Positions 26,452-35,031 of a stretch of DNA of 64,000 nt are shown here, piece by piece; the stretch's first letter is position 1, and every line of letters starts with the position of its first letter. This DNA comes from Lacticaseibacillus yichunensis (GTDB lineage Bacteria; Bacillota; Bacilli; Lactobacillales; Lactobacillaceae). The notes below the pieces were generated by a model. It did no database searches and had not been told where the DNA came from. It saw nothing but the letters and a program-made list of their open reading frames with translations. The position numbers were made by a program, and so were the translations under genes. The stretch covers positions 1-64,000 of the forward strand of contig NZ_RHOG01000009.1 of assembly GCF_003946405.1 (NCBI RefSeq), given 5' to 3'.

Positions 26452-28339
26452 GACGTGCCTCCGCCACCGCGACCAGAGCGCTGAGGGGCGCGACGGTCAG
26501 GGTGGTCGTTGACTGAGGCTGGGGCGCGTTGATCACCGTCGTATCATCGACCAGGACCGAATACTCGCCGGCGGGAACGGTCAGTTGTTGCGGCTGGTCG
26601 CTGGCGTTGACGGCGATGATCATGGTCTCGTTGCCACTCGTCGTTTGGTAGGCGACAAGCGACGCCGCGGCCACCAATGGCGCCACATTTTCCAATAAGG
26701 CGTTGGCATCGGGCTGGCGCAGTGCCGGGTGGGCGCGCCGCAACTCAATCAGCGCATGGACATAAGCGACGGTGGCGGGGTATTGCAGCTGGCGGTCCCA
26801 GTCGATCGCATTGACCGCGTCGCCGGCGCGATAAGAGTTGTCGTCGCCGTTCTTGGTGCGCATGAAGGCCTGGCCGAGCTGCAAAAATGGCACGCCCTGC
26901 GCAAGGAGCACGATGCTGATGGCCAACAGCGCCCGCCGCACCCGGGTCGCATCCGGCTCATCCGGTGCAACCGCGGTCAGTTTATCGTAAAGGGTCAAAT
27001 TGTCGTGGGCTTCCACATACTGGATGACCTGGTCGGGGCCAAGATACTGGCCTTTCAACGCAGGCACCGCCACCCGCCCGGTCATCTGTGGCGCAAGGGT
27101 CGCCCCATTGCCAGCGCCGCTGACAAAGCCAGGGTTGCTTGCGATAAACACATCCCCCTTGGCCAAGTCGCGCAAGTCATCATTGAAAAACGCGATGTGC
27201 GGCAATTGACTGGCGTTGGCCTGAATCGCCTTTTGCGCAGCCGGCAGCGGCGTGGCCATGGCCCAGCCCTCGCCGAGCACAATGATGCTGGGGTCGATCT
27301 CGTCTAGCGCCGCGCGCACCGCCTGCATGGTCGCCACGTCCAGGATACCCATCAGATCGAAGCGAAACCCGTCGAGCTGGTAGTCTTTTGCCCAATCGCG
27401 CACGCTGTCGACGATGTATTTGCGGGCCATCACGCGCTCTGAGGCAAAATCGTTTCCGGTCCCGGTGCCATCGGAAAGGCTGCCGTCTGCGTCGTGGCGG
27501 AAAAAGTAACCAGGTTCGACTTTCCCCAGCGCGTGGGTCGCCGCATCAAAGACGTGGTTGTACACGACGTCCATGATCACGCGCAACCCGTTGTCGTGAA
27601 GCGTCTGAATCATTGTCTTGAGTTCCTTGATGCGGGTCGCCGGAGTCGTGGCATCCGTCGCATAACTGCCTTCCGGAACGCTGTGATTCAGCGGATCATA
27701 GCCCCAATTTTGCTGGGGTACGTCCGGCTTGGTCTCGTCGACGGTGGCAAAATCATAAATCGGCATCAACTGCACATGCGTCGCGCCGCTTGTCTTCAAA
27801 TAGGCGAGACCACTGACGGCGCCACGCGGGGTATGGGTGTTCGCTTCTGTCAGGCCGAGGTACTGCCCGCGGTGCTGAATCCCACTATTTTCAGCGATGG
27901 AAAAATCGCGGATGTCCGCCTCCACGATCACGGCATCCACTGGACTGGAAAAAGCCGGTAGCCGCTCGCCCCAGTTGGCCGGCACCGTGTCTTCGGGCGC
28001 TAGCACCACCGAGCGCTCGCCGTTGACGATCGCCGCCTTAGCATACGGGTCAAATAGGTCGTCGCGCGTTTCGTCGGCATGCACCACGGAAAATGTGTAG
28101 ACCGTGCCGCGCATATCGCCGACAATATCGACCGTCCACACGCCTTGATCCCCGCGCATCATGGATATCGTCTCTTCCAGCACACTGTCCGGCGTCGCGT
28201 CGGCATAGCGCTTCAGGGTCACGGCGCGGGCAGTCGGTGCCCACAGCCGAAAACGGGTGAAGGTCTTGCGGTACGTTGGCCCCAGCGGCCCATAGTAGGC
28301 ATATTGGGCGTCGATCTGCTCTGGTGTCAATTCAGTCAT
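26444..28339 (-). CDS. pulA: type I pullulanase
   Basis: A 631-residue GH13 debranching enzyme hydrolysing alpha-1,6 bonds of pullulan, glycogen or starch. There is no signal peptide, so it is intracellular. An N-terminal CBM48-like beta domain (FRLWAPTARAVTLKRY) precedes the barrel. The type I signature appears as QNWGYDPLNHSVPEGS, and the catalytic Asp, Glu and Asp lie in DGFRFDLMGI, IIVLGEGWA and YVEAHDNLTLYD. The frame is open 29 codons upstream, but ATG 28339 overlaps the previous stop as ATGACTGA and has GAGG nine bases away. It is flanked by overlapping genes on both sides. It probably mobilises stored or imported alpha-glucans. Confidence 0.92.
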   Translation of the reverse strand: MTELTPEQIDAQYAYYGPLGPTYRKTFTRFRLWAPTARAVTLKRYADATPDSVLEETISMMRGDQGVWTVDIVGDMRGTVYTFSVVHADETRDDLFDPYAKAAIVNGERSVVLAPEDTVPANWGERLPAFSSPVDAVIVEADIRDFSIAENSGIQHRGQYLGLTEANTHTPRGAVSGLAYLKTSGATHVQLMPIYDFATVDETKPDVPQQNWGYDPLNHSVPEGSYATDATTPATRIKELKTMIQTLHDNGLRVIMDVVYNHVFDAATHALGKVEPGYFFRHDADGSLSDGTGTGNDFASERVMARKYIVDSVRDWAKDYQLDGFRFDLMGILDVATMQAVRAALDEIDPSIIVLGEGWAMATPLPAAQKAIQANASQLPHIAFFNDDLRDLAKGDVFIASNPGFVSGAGNGATLAPQMTGRVAVPALKGQYLGPDQVIQYVEAHDNLTLYDKLTAVAPDEPDATRVRRALLAISIVLLAQGVPFLQLGQAFMRTKNGDDNSYRAGDAVNAIDWDRQLQYPATVAYVHALIELRRAHPALRQPDANALLENVAPLVAAASLVAYQTTSGNETMIIAVNASDQPQQLTVPAGEYSVLVDDTTVINAPQPQSTTTLTVAPLSALVAVAEARHA

Positions 28340-29009
28340 GGTGGTTTGCCTCATTTTCCTTGCGGTGCGTCGCGGCGCGTTCGGCGGCCGGAATCTGGTA
28401 GCGGCTAGGCTTGAAGATCCGGCCATCCAAGGCGTCGAGCACCTGCATGTCTTGAAAACTCAATTCGAAATCAAATATTGCGGTGGCCTGCGCCGGGGTA
28501 AGCCACTGGCTATCCACGACCGGCAGGAGCCCGCGCTCCAAAGCCCAGCGAAGCGCGAGTTGCTCAGGCAACTTCTGGAACCGCGCCGCCATTTTGCGCA
28601 GCGGCTTGAGCTGGTTCAGCTGCCCGTTGAAAAATAGGTCGGTCACCAAGGTCACTTGGCCGGCGTCGCGATCGTGCGCGCGCCCGGCTGCATCCTGGTG
28701 TAGCAGGTCGAGCTGGCGCCACACAACAGGCGCGGCGGCCGATGCGGGCGTGTTCGGTGCGGTCGGCGCTGGAATGGTCAGCGTTGGGGTCAGCGTCGCA
28801 ACTTGGGTCACCGCTTCGCCCAGCACAGTGCGAGTCGCGGTGGGTGCGGCGGGCACCAGGTCATCTGGTCCTGTGATCACAAAATGGGTGAAGCCTGCCG
28901 TCTGTGCTTGTCTCAGCGTTTCATCATCTGTGGCACGAAACGCCATGATGGGAATCTGCGTCCCGTTTTTCAGTTGGTACGTATCTGTCGGTCCGGTCAA
29001 ATGGGCCAC
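28332..29009 (-). CDS. degenerate aldo-keto reductase-like protein
   Basis: A 225-residue protein recognisable as an aldo-keto reductase at its two ends only: YQLKNGTQIPIMAFRATDD at the start, and QLALRWALERGLLPVVDS plus DMQVLDALDG near the end. The middle is shortened by roughly 60 residues and is Pro/Thr/Ala-rich. The catalytic Tyr motif (DxAxxY), the Lys strand and the substrate His are not visible, so it is unlikely to be an active reductase. The reading frame is intact. GTG 29009 has AAGGAA nine bases upstream; the GTG at 29018 abuts it. It is first in the operon with pullulanase, overlapping it by 8 bp. Confidence 0.65.
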   Translation of the reverse strand: MAHLTGPTDTYQLKNGTQIPIMAFRATDDETLRQAQTAGFTHFVITGPDDLVPAAPTATRTVLGEAVTQVATLTPTLTIPAPTAPNTPASAAAPVVWRQLDLLHQDAAGRAHDRDAGQVTLVTDLFFNGQLNQLKPLRKMAARFQKLPEQLALRWALERGLLPVVDSQWLTPAQATAIFDFELSFQDMQVLDALDGRIFKPSRYQIPAAERAATHRKENEANHHD

Positions 29010-29032
29010 TGGAACCACTTCCTTTGGGGTCT

Positions 29033-29041
29033 ATTTTAGCA
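29033..29041 (-). promoter_or_regulatory. extended -10 promoter of the pullulanase operon
   Basis: On the minus strand TGCTAAAAT lies just after the racD terminator, giving a leader of only about 17 bases before the GTG at 29009. The -35 is weak. Confidence 0.5.
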
Positions 29042-29070
29042 TACACCGCGGGGCTCACGAGACGGGCAAC

Positions 29071-29105
29071 AAAAAACACGCGACCCAATGAAGCAGTCGC
29101 GTGTC
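29071..29105 (-). terminator. terminator of the murE-racD operon
   Basis: On the minus strand ACACGCGAC, a loop and GTCGCGTGT are followed by TTTTTG. Confidence 0.88.
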
Positions 29106-29168
29106 TGAATCTGATTTACTTGGGTAACCCCCCGCCATCCCGGCCGAAACCAGTCAGCGACGAAAGCG

Positions 29169-29918
29169 CTACTTCATCAATTCTGCCAACATCTTATCCC
29201 CGGCATCCTTGCTGGTGCGAAAGGCGCGGCCGAGTGCCAGTGTTTCATCGGCGATGATGCTTTGGGCGTCCACCACGTGATACGGGTGATCCGGCGCCTT
29301 TTCCTGAGCGAAGGAGAGCTCGGTGCAGCCTAGCACGATCACGTTGACGCCGAATTGGTCGTGCATCGTCTTCAAAATCTGATGATACAGCGGCGCGTTG
29401 ACTTCGCCCTTGGCCTTGACGTAATTGTAGATCAGGTCCGTGACCATCGCCTGCAGGGCTTCATCGCCCAATTCGACGGCGCGGCCGGCTTCCTGAAGTT
29501 CATGCGCATAGATGCCATCGGCGATGGTGCCTTGCGTTGCGATCAGGCCAATTTTCTGCTCATCGGGATACTGCTTGTACAAGGTCCGCACGGCTTGGCG
29601 CGGCATGTGCAGCAGGGGCACGGTCGTCGCGGCCTGAAGCTCATCGTAAAAATAATGCGCGGTGTTACAGACCATCACCATGAAATCGGGCTTTAAAAGA
29701 CTCTGCTGCTGAATGTCCGACAACAGGTCCGGGTAAAAGCTCGGCTGGCTGTGATCGAGGATGTAGGTGGTGCGATCCGGCACCGTGGCGTGGTTGACCA
29801 AGATGTAATCCATGTAATCCTGATCCTTGGTCGCGTGGGTCCGCTCGGTGAGCAGGCGCAGATAGCTATTGGTGGCTGGGGTCCCCATACCGCCGATCAC
29901 GGTGAAAAATCGCTTCAT
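29169..29918 (-). CDS. racD: aspartate/glutamate racemase family protein, probable aspartate racemase
   Basis: A 249-residue cofactor-independent racemase. Both catalytic cysteines are present: VMVCNTAHYFYDEL near residue 84 and VIVLGCTELSFAQ near 197. The opening TVIGGMGTPAT is family-typical. The gene starts on the base after the murE stop codon. In lactobacilli with an L-Lys-D-Asp/D-Asn crosslink, aspartate racemase supplies D-Asp for the bridge; the tight linkage to an L-lysine-type murE supports that role here. Glutamate racemase is the main alternative but is usually encoded with other genes. Confidence 0.85.
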   Translation of the reverse strand: MKRFFTVIGGMGTPATNSYLRLLTERTHATKDQDYMDYILVNHATVPDRTTYILDHSQPSFYPDLLSDIQQQSLLKPDFMVMVCNTAHYFYDELQAATTVPLLHMPRQAVRTLYKQYPDEQKIGLIATQGTIADGIYAHELQEAGRAVELGDEALQAMVTDLIYNYVKAKGEVNAPLYHQILKTMHDQFGVNVIVLGCTELSFAQEKAPDHPYHVVDAQSIIADETLALGRAFRTSKDAGDKMLAELMK

Positions 29919-31475
29919 CTACTCGCCTTCTTTCAGCGTGTCTGCGACCTGCCCGACCACGACGAGATCCATCGGCCATGGGGTATCGACGCCGCGCACT
30001 TTTTGATACGGGTCCGCCCCTTTAGCCGCGACCACGACGACATCCTCTGGCCCACTGGCTTCGATGGCCTCGCGAATCGCTTTGGCCCGGTCAAGTTCGA
30101 TGTGGACCGTGACTTTGTCATGATCGATTCCGGCATCGATCTCGCTGGCAATTTTCGCCGGATCCTCATAGCCTGGATCATCGGTGGTCAAATACGCCTC
30201 GGTGGCATATTCACTGAGCACTTTTGAAAAATCGGCGCGACGGGAGACCCCTTTGTCGCCAGGCGCTCCGATGACCACGCGAATGGCCGGGTCGTGGTAC
30301 TCCGCCTTGAGAAAATGCAGCAAGGCCTGCACACTCGCATAGTTATGCGCGTAATCGACATAGGTGACCCCGTGGCCCGGGATCTCCTGGTGCTCCATGC
30401 GGCCGGGAATGGTGACGTCGGCAATACCAGGCACGGCACTGCGGTTATCGACACCAGCCAGTCCGGCGCCGATGATCGCGGCTGTGGCGTTGCTTTCGTT
30501 GAAGTCGCCAATGAGACTCAGATGATACTGGCCGCCGACATTCAGGGCCGCGGCTTTGTCGGAGGCCGGCACCAGGGTGAACTGACTGCGGGTCGTCGAC
30601 AAGGTCTGGCTCTCGAAGCGAAAATCGATATCAAGATCATCGCGTTTTGGCGTAAAGCCGGCCGACGCAAACAGATAGATACTGTCCGGATAGGTCGTCG
30701 TCATCGCCGCGGCGTAGACCTCATCGAAATGTTCAGTCTCCGCGTTGATCACGACTTTGCGCGAGTTGACCAGCAGCTGCATCTTGTTGTGCAGATAATT
30801 GGCGAAGGTCGGGTGCTCGTTGGGACCAATGTGATCCGGCGTGATGTTGAGGAAAAAGCCAACGTCATACGTCAGACCAAACACGCGGTTGCGCAGATAC
30901 GCCTGGCTGGAGACCTCCATCACCAGGTGTGTCATGCCGTTGTCGACCGCTTGGCGCATGTCGTGGAACAAATCCATGCTTTCCGGCGTGGTCAGATCCG
31001 ACTTGAACCGCTGATCCGGATTCGGGCCGATGATCCGGTCGATCGTGGAAAACAGGGCGACGCGCTTGGGATGGGCCTGTTCCAAAATGCCGCGTGTGAA
31101 ATAAGCCGAGGTCGTTTTACCCTTGGTGCCGGTATACGCAATGACGAACAGGTCGTCCTGCGGAAAATCATAAAAGGCCGCACTCAAGATTGCCATTGCC
31201 TTGGTGATATTGACGACGATCAGGGCGTTCATGCCATTGCCTTCCACGTATGGCTTTTCAGCGACATAGGTGATGGCCCCGTTGTCTTTGGCCATCGAGA
31301 GGTAGATCGGCCGAAACTTCGCGCCTTTGCAGAAGAACAGGCTCGGGCCGGAGACTTTGCGTGAGTCATACGCGATGCCGGTCATTTCGGTGTTGATGTC
31401 GTTTTGGACTGCACTGCTTTTCAGCAGGTGATGTTCTTTGAGTAAAAGAATGCACGCGTTCAAAGAGATTGCCAT
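29919..31475 (-). CDS. murE: MurE, UDP-MurNAc-tripeptide synthetase (L-lysine type)
   Basis: A 518-residue Mur ligase that adds the third amino acid to UDP-MurNAc-L-Ala-D-Glu in the cytoplasm. The ATP loop is AYTGTKGKTTSAYF near residue 113. The carbamylated-lysine region, VISTFDR-like here as FSTIDRIIGPNPDQRF, and TTPESMDLF follow. The substrate-selecting motif is LTTDDPGYEDP near 420: the DNPR of diaminopimelate ligases is replaced by DDPG, which points to L-lysine. ATG 31475 has AAGGAG upstream. It is operonic with racD with no gap, so the third residue and the D-Asp bridge are made from one transcript. Confidence 0.93.
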   Translation of the reverse strand: MAISLNACILLLKEHHLLKSSAVQNDINTEMTGIAYDSRKVSGPSLFFCKGAKFRPIYLSMAKDNGAITYVAEKPYVEGNGMNALIVVNITKAMAILSAAFYDFPQDDLFVIAYTGTKGKTTSAYFTRGILEQAHPKRVALFSTIDRIIGPNPDQRFKSDLTTPESMDLFHDMRQAVDNGMTHLVMEVSSQAYLRNRVFGLTYDVGFFLNITPDHIGPNEHPTFANYLHNKMQLLVNSRKVVINAETEHFDEVYAAAMTTTYPDSIYLFASAGFTPKRDDLDIDFRFESQTLSTTRSQFTLVPASDKAAALNVGGQYHLSLIGDFNESNATAAIIGAGLAGVDNRSAVPGIADVTIPGRMEHQEIPGHGVTYVDYAHNYASVQALLHFLKAEYHDPAIRVVIGAPGDKGVSRRADFSKVLSEYATEAYLTTDDPGYEDPAKIASEIDAGIDHDKVTVHIELDRAKAIREAIEASGPEDVVVVAAKGADPYQKVRGVDTPWPMDLVVVGQVADTLKEGE

Positions 31476-31521
31476 ATGAAGGCTCCTTATCTACGTAATT
31501 GAGTTTCAAACTACTGCGTCG

Positions 31522-31530
31522 ATTATACCA
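31522..31530 (-). promoter_or_regulatory. extended -10 promoter of murE-racD
   Basis: Minus strand TGGTATAAT, about 45 bp before the ATG. The -35 region is weak. Confidence 0.6.
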
Positions 31531-31594
31531 TAGCAGGCTGGGCGAAAATTCTTTGGCTCGGGCTTTGGCGTGTCGTTGGTTTGAATAAAACACC

Positions 31595-31750
31595 CGGGTG
31601 GTCTCCAGCCAGAAACTGGCTGGAACGCTCCCAAGTGACTTTAAGCCCGCGAAGTGCGCGGTCTTAAAGCTCACTTTCGGCGTAAGCGGCTTTGCCGCTA
31701 ACGCCGACGAGGGGGCTGAGCCGTTTCTGGCCGAAGCCCACCCTCACATC
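31595..31750 (+). repeat. family A multi-branched structured repeat, copy A3
   Basis: The outer stem GCCAGAAACTGGCT pairs with AGCCGTTTCTGGC. The inner helices are AAGTGACTTTAAG with CTTAAAGCTCACTT, and TCGGCGT with ACGCCGA over GCGGC/GCCGC. Relative to A1, the changes in the first inner helix (CA/TG to TG/CA, GAG/CTC to AAG/CTT) keep every pair. Confidence 0.75.
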
Positions 31751-31937
31751 ACACATTAAAGATACTGCTCGCTATGCCGAAATATTCGACAACCTGCTAT
31801 TGCGCACAGTCTGGTTTCACTCAGACTCTGTGAGATTGAAGCTCCCGTGTATGCGTACGCCTCATCCGTTGAGACGCTTGCTTCCGTAAACACCGGCATT
31901 CAACGCCACGACCCCACAGGCCCTTCCCCACCCGTCG

Positions 31938-32402
31938 TCACGCTTCCAGTTTTACCACGGTCACTTGGTAGGCGCCGCTTGGGGCTTCTACTGTGACGGT
32001 GTCGCCTACTTTGCGGGCTGCGATGGCGCGGCCTAGTGGGGAGTTGATGGCGATGTTGCCTGGGGCCATGCTGGCTTCGGCTTGGCCGACTAGGTGATAG
32101 ACTTCTAGTTCATCGTCATCTTCAAATCTGAGGGTGACGTGCATGCCCAGGCCTGCAATGTCGGTTGGGCCGGCTGTGACGACTTGGGCGTACCTGATCA
32201 ATTTGTCTAGGTATCGCAGCCGACTTTCCAGGTGGCGCAGGTCGCGTTTGGCGGCGCTGTAGTCCGCGTTTTCCGAGAGGTCGCCGAGTGCGCGGGCGTC
32301 TGCCAGTGCCTTGATGCGCCGAGGTCGCTCCGCTTGTAAGAGGATCACTTCCGCCTTCAACTCTTTGAGGCCATCGGGTGTGATGTCATGATAGGTGACC
32401 AT
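31938..32402 (-). CDS. greA: transcription elongation factor GreA
   Basis: A 154-residue factor that rescues backtracked RNA polymerase by stimulating transcript cleavage. The N-terminal coiled coil carries the acidic tip LGDLSENADYSAAKRD, and the C-terminal FKBP-like domain has INSPLGRAIAARKVGD and VTVEAPSGAYQV. It is slightly shorter at the N-terminus than many GreA proteins but complete. ATG 32402 lies six bases after AGGAAGG; a TTG two codons earlier is less well placed. It is transcribed alone. A paralogue could exist elsewhere in the genome. Confidence 0.93.
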   Translation of the reverse strand: MVTYHDITPDGLKELKAEVILLQAERPRRIKALADARALGDLSENADYSAAKRDLRHLESRLRYLDKLIRYAQVVTAGPTDIAGLGMHVTLRFEDDDELEVYHLVGQAEASMAPGNIAINSPLGRAIAARKVGDTVTVEAPSGAYQVTVVKLEA

Positions 32403-32486
32403 ATTCAACCTTCCTTTACAGCGGCGCAGTCAATGCGGCAAGGCCACACTCGCGGTTCAGCCCTAAGCGCCCCGCGCCGCACTCTA

Positions 32487-32520
32487 GAAAAAAAGCGCGC
32501 CGTGTGATCGGCACGCTTCT
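32487..32520 (-). terminator. terminator of the vanRS-like/dacA operon
   Basis: On the minus strand AAGCGTGCCG, a loop and CGGCGCGCTT run into TTTTTT, immediately after the stop of the carboxypeptidase gene. Confidence 0.85.
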
Positions 32521-32522
32521 TG

Positions 32523-33851
32523 CTAAAAGAGATTACTGAAGAAATCGCCGATGCCGCGGAACAAAAGCACAAAGAAGTTTGCCTTTGCGGTGCCGTGGGC
32601 CAATTTGACGGAAGCCGTTTCAGTCTTTCCGCCGTTCACATAACCTAGCGTATCGCCTTTAACGGTGATGGTCAAACCGGCAACCGTGGTCCCTTTCTTG
32701 ACTGGGGCCTCGAGTTCATTCTTTTTGCCAACAATGGCTGTCTTTTTAGTCGCGATGGTGATGTCCTGGGCCGTTGTGGACTTTGGCACCCACAGCGTGA
32801 TGGTCTTATCGGCCGCAGCCTTCAAAGAGGTCGTGTTCCCCTTTGGCACCGTGAAATCGGTCGCGCCTTTGATCGCCTGTCCCTTTTTCAAGACCGTCAT
32901 TTGTTTCCAGTTATTCAGCGCGTAGGACATGAGCTTGGTGGTCTCGTCAAAACGCCGGGTCGTCTTACTGCCATTGGCGTGCATGACCACCGTGATGATG
33001 CGGTGGCCATCTTTTTTCACCGTGCCGGTAAAACAGTCGCCAGCCGCATCGGTGGTGCCGGTCTTAAGGCCATCAACGGGCAGCTCGGTGCGCGCGGAGA
33101 TCAGGCCTTTGAGCATCCAATCGAAGCTGTCCATGCGCGTCGCATCACTGGTGCCTGCGCGGAAGGTCATGGTCGGAATGCTGGTCGTGTCGAGGACTTC
33201 GGGAAAATCCTTTAGCAGGTGCTGGGCCACTTGCGCCAAGTCCTTGGCCGTCATGGTGTTCTGATCATTTTCGCCGGTGCCGGGATAGCGGTCGGCGGTC
33301 AAGGCGTTGTTGGTCAGGCCGGTCGCGTTGACGATGGTCGCGTCGTTGATACGCCACTTCTTGAGCTGGTCGCGCATCATGTCGACGAATTTCACCTGGG
33401 TGCCGGCCACGCCGTTCCCCAGCAGCATCATGGCGGCATTGGCGGAGTAGATCAAACTCGCTTGATACAGCTCCTTGACAGTGTATTTGCCGTCTGCCCG
33501 CAACGGGACGTTTGAAAGCGAGGTGTCCTGGGAGATCTTGTAGATCCCGCTGTCTGGTGTCAACGTGTCTGTCCATTTCAGGTCGCCGTTCTTGATTGCC
33601 TGCAGAACCAGATAGATCGAGATCATTTTGGTCATTGAAGCGATCGGCAGTGGCGTGTCGGCATTTTTCGCGTAAAGCACCTTGCCGCTTGCTTCATCGA
33701 TGGCAAGGGCAGCCTTTGCGTTGATGGCCACGCTTGTTTCGGCGGCCGCGACCGGCGCCGCTGCGCTGGTGGTGGCGATGCCGCCAAAGCCAAGAAGAAC
33801 TGCTGCGGCCAAAGTGGCCAGGTGACGCCAGAATTTTTTACTCAAGATCAT
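32523..33851 (-). CDS. dacA: D-alanyl-D-alanine carboxypeptidase (PBP5-type)
   Basis: A 442-residue secreted S11 serine peptidase that trims the terminal D-Ala of peptidoglycan stems. A signal peptide (about residues 1-37, ending AAA) precedes the catalytic domain with SxxK in PIASMTKM near residue 70, SxN in IYSANAAM near 133 and KTG in VDGLKTGTTD near 270. The C-terminal third is the beta-rich PBP5_C-like domain and ends in a hydrophobic, amphipathic tail (FFVLLFRGIGDFFSNLF) that should bind the membrane. The ATG overlaps the kinase stop. Its position as the third gene of a two-component operon suggests direct control by that system. Confidence 0.93.
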   Translation of the reverse strand: MILSKKFWRHLATLAAAVLLGFGGIATTSAAAPVAAAETSVAINAKAALAIDEASGKVLYAKNADTPLPIASMTKMISIYLVLQAIKNGDLKWTDTLTPDSGIYKISQDTSLSNVPLRADGKYTVKELYQASLIYSANAAMMLLGNGVAGTQVKFVDMMRDQLKKWRINDATIVNATGLTNNALTADRYPGTGENDQNTMTAKDLAQVAQHLLKDFPEVLDTTSIPTMTFRAGTSDATRMDSFDWMLKGLISARTELPVDGLKTGTTDAAGDCFTGTVKKDGHRIITVVMHANGSKTTRRFDETTKLMSYALNNWKQMTVLKKGQAIKGATDFTVPKGNTTSLKAAADKTITLWVPKSTTAQDITIATKKTAIVGKKNELEAPVKKGTTVAGLTITVKGDTLGYVNGGKTETASVKLAHGTAKANFFVLLFRGIGDFFSNLF

Positions 33852-35029
33852 AACTCCTTCTGTGGGTTGGCCGGCGCCGACTTTTTTTCAAGCGGCTGGC
33901 CGACTTTAAGCGGTAAATGCATGACAAACGAGGTGAGTTCGGGGGTGGAGTCGGCGTAAATGTACCCGCCGTGCAGGGTGACGATGCTTTGCGCGATTGC
34001 CAGGCCCAGGCCGGTGCCGCCGGTCTCCTGGGAGCGCGATTCCTCGACGCGATAGAAGCGGTCGAATAATTGACTTAGTGAATCATTTGGAATCTGGGCG
34101 CCATCATTGGACACTTTCACGACAACTTCGGAACCGATTCGTTCGGCGGTGAGGAAAATATGCTTGGCACCTTGCCCGTATTTCAGCGCATTGACGATCA
34201 GGTTGTTGAAAACACGGCCGAGTTTTTCCGTGTCGGCTTCCATCATCAGCGGATCCGGTTTGCCCGATACCGAGATCGCGATCTGCTTTTTTTGCGCCTC
34301 AAGCTCAAAACTGGCGGCGAGCTGCTCGAGCATCGCGACCATGTTGAATTCGGTGGTGTTCAGCGGCGTCGTGGTCTGGCGGACCTTGGTGTATTCAAAA
34401 AGGTCGTCGGTCAGGACTTTCATCTGCTTGGCCTTGAGATACGCGACGTGGGTGTATTTCAACAGTTCCTCGTCGCTGCGGTACTGGCGATCCTCGATCA
34501 GACCGAGATAGCCGATGATCGAGGTCAAAGGCGTGCGAATGTCATGCGAGACATTGGTGATCAGCTCGTCTTTGCTTTGCTCCATGCGCCGCTCTTCTTC
34601 CATGGAACCCACGGTCGACTCGACCAGCGCGTTGATCGAATTGATCACCTTTTGCAGATCGGTGTTGACGGCAAAGCGAATCCGGTGATCCAAATGGCCA
34701 TCCGCGATGTAATGCAACTCGCGAATGACATGGCGCATCTGAATTTGGCGGTACCGCCTGATCAGGCGCCAATACACAACAATGGCATCGGCCAGCAGCA
34801 TCAGCCAGATGAATAGATACCGCCAGCTCCAAATGTGCTCGCCGTCGCCAAAGGTCAGGACATTTTTGATGCCCCAGATCGAGTTTTGCAGATTCTGATT
34901 CATCGCGATGACCTGCTTGAGCAGGACTAGCACCGCAAAGTTCAGCATCAGCAGTAAGATCACCGTGACGACCCCTTCGATCCACAGCTCGGATTTTTCC
35001 TTGCCGGTCAGGCGCACTTTCTCGCCCAT
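33848..35029 (-). CDS. VanS-like sensor histidine kinase
   Basis: A 393-residue kinase with two N-terminal membrane helices (about 18-40 and 68-86) separated by only a short external loop (roughly 28 residues). A HAMP-like linker, the phospho-acceptor box NVSHDIRTPLTSIIGY near residue 157, and an ATPase domain with NLIVNALKYG and GTGLGLAIAQS follow. The short loop suggests sensing inside or at the membrane, as in VanS/BceS-like kinases. The start codon is two bases after the response-regulator stop, and its TGA overlaps the dacA ATG, so all three are coupled. A cell-wall stress signal is inferred. Confidence 0.9.
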   Translation of the reverse strand: MGEKVRLTGKEKSELWIEGVVTVILLLMLNFAVLVLLKQVIAMNQNLQNSIWGIKNVLTFGDGEHIWSWRYLFIWLMLLADAIVVYWRLIRRYRQIQMRHVIRELHYIADGHLDHRIRFAVNTDLQKVINSINALVESTVGSMEEERRMEQSKDELITNVSHDIRTPLTSIIGYLGLIEDRQYRSDEELLKYTHVAYLKAKQMKVLTDDLFEYTKVRQTTTPLNTTEFNMVAMLEQLAASFELEAQKKQIAISVSGKPDPLMMEADTEKLGRVFNNLIVNALKYGQGAKHIFLTAERIGSEVVVKVSNDGAQIPNDSLSQLFDRFYRVEESRSQETGGTGLGLAIAQSIVTLHGGYIYADSTPELTSFVMHLPLKVGQPLEKKSAPANPQKEL

Positions 35030-35031
35030 GA

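Larger units (their letters stand above)
31476..31937. other. gap between greA and murE with family A repeat copy A3
   Basis: Holds the murE promoter next to the gene, one family A repeat (31595-31750), and about 190 bp before the greA stop in which I see no gene. Confidence 0.6.

Noticed and set aside
28332-29009. Frameshifted or truncated aldo-keto reductase pseudogene
   Set aside because: The frame is continuous, has a good start signal and overlaps the next gene precisely, so it is kept as a coding gene despite missing catalytic residues.
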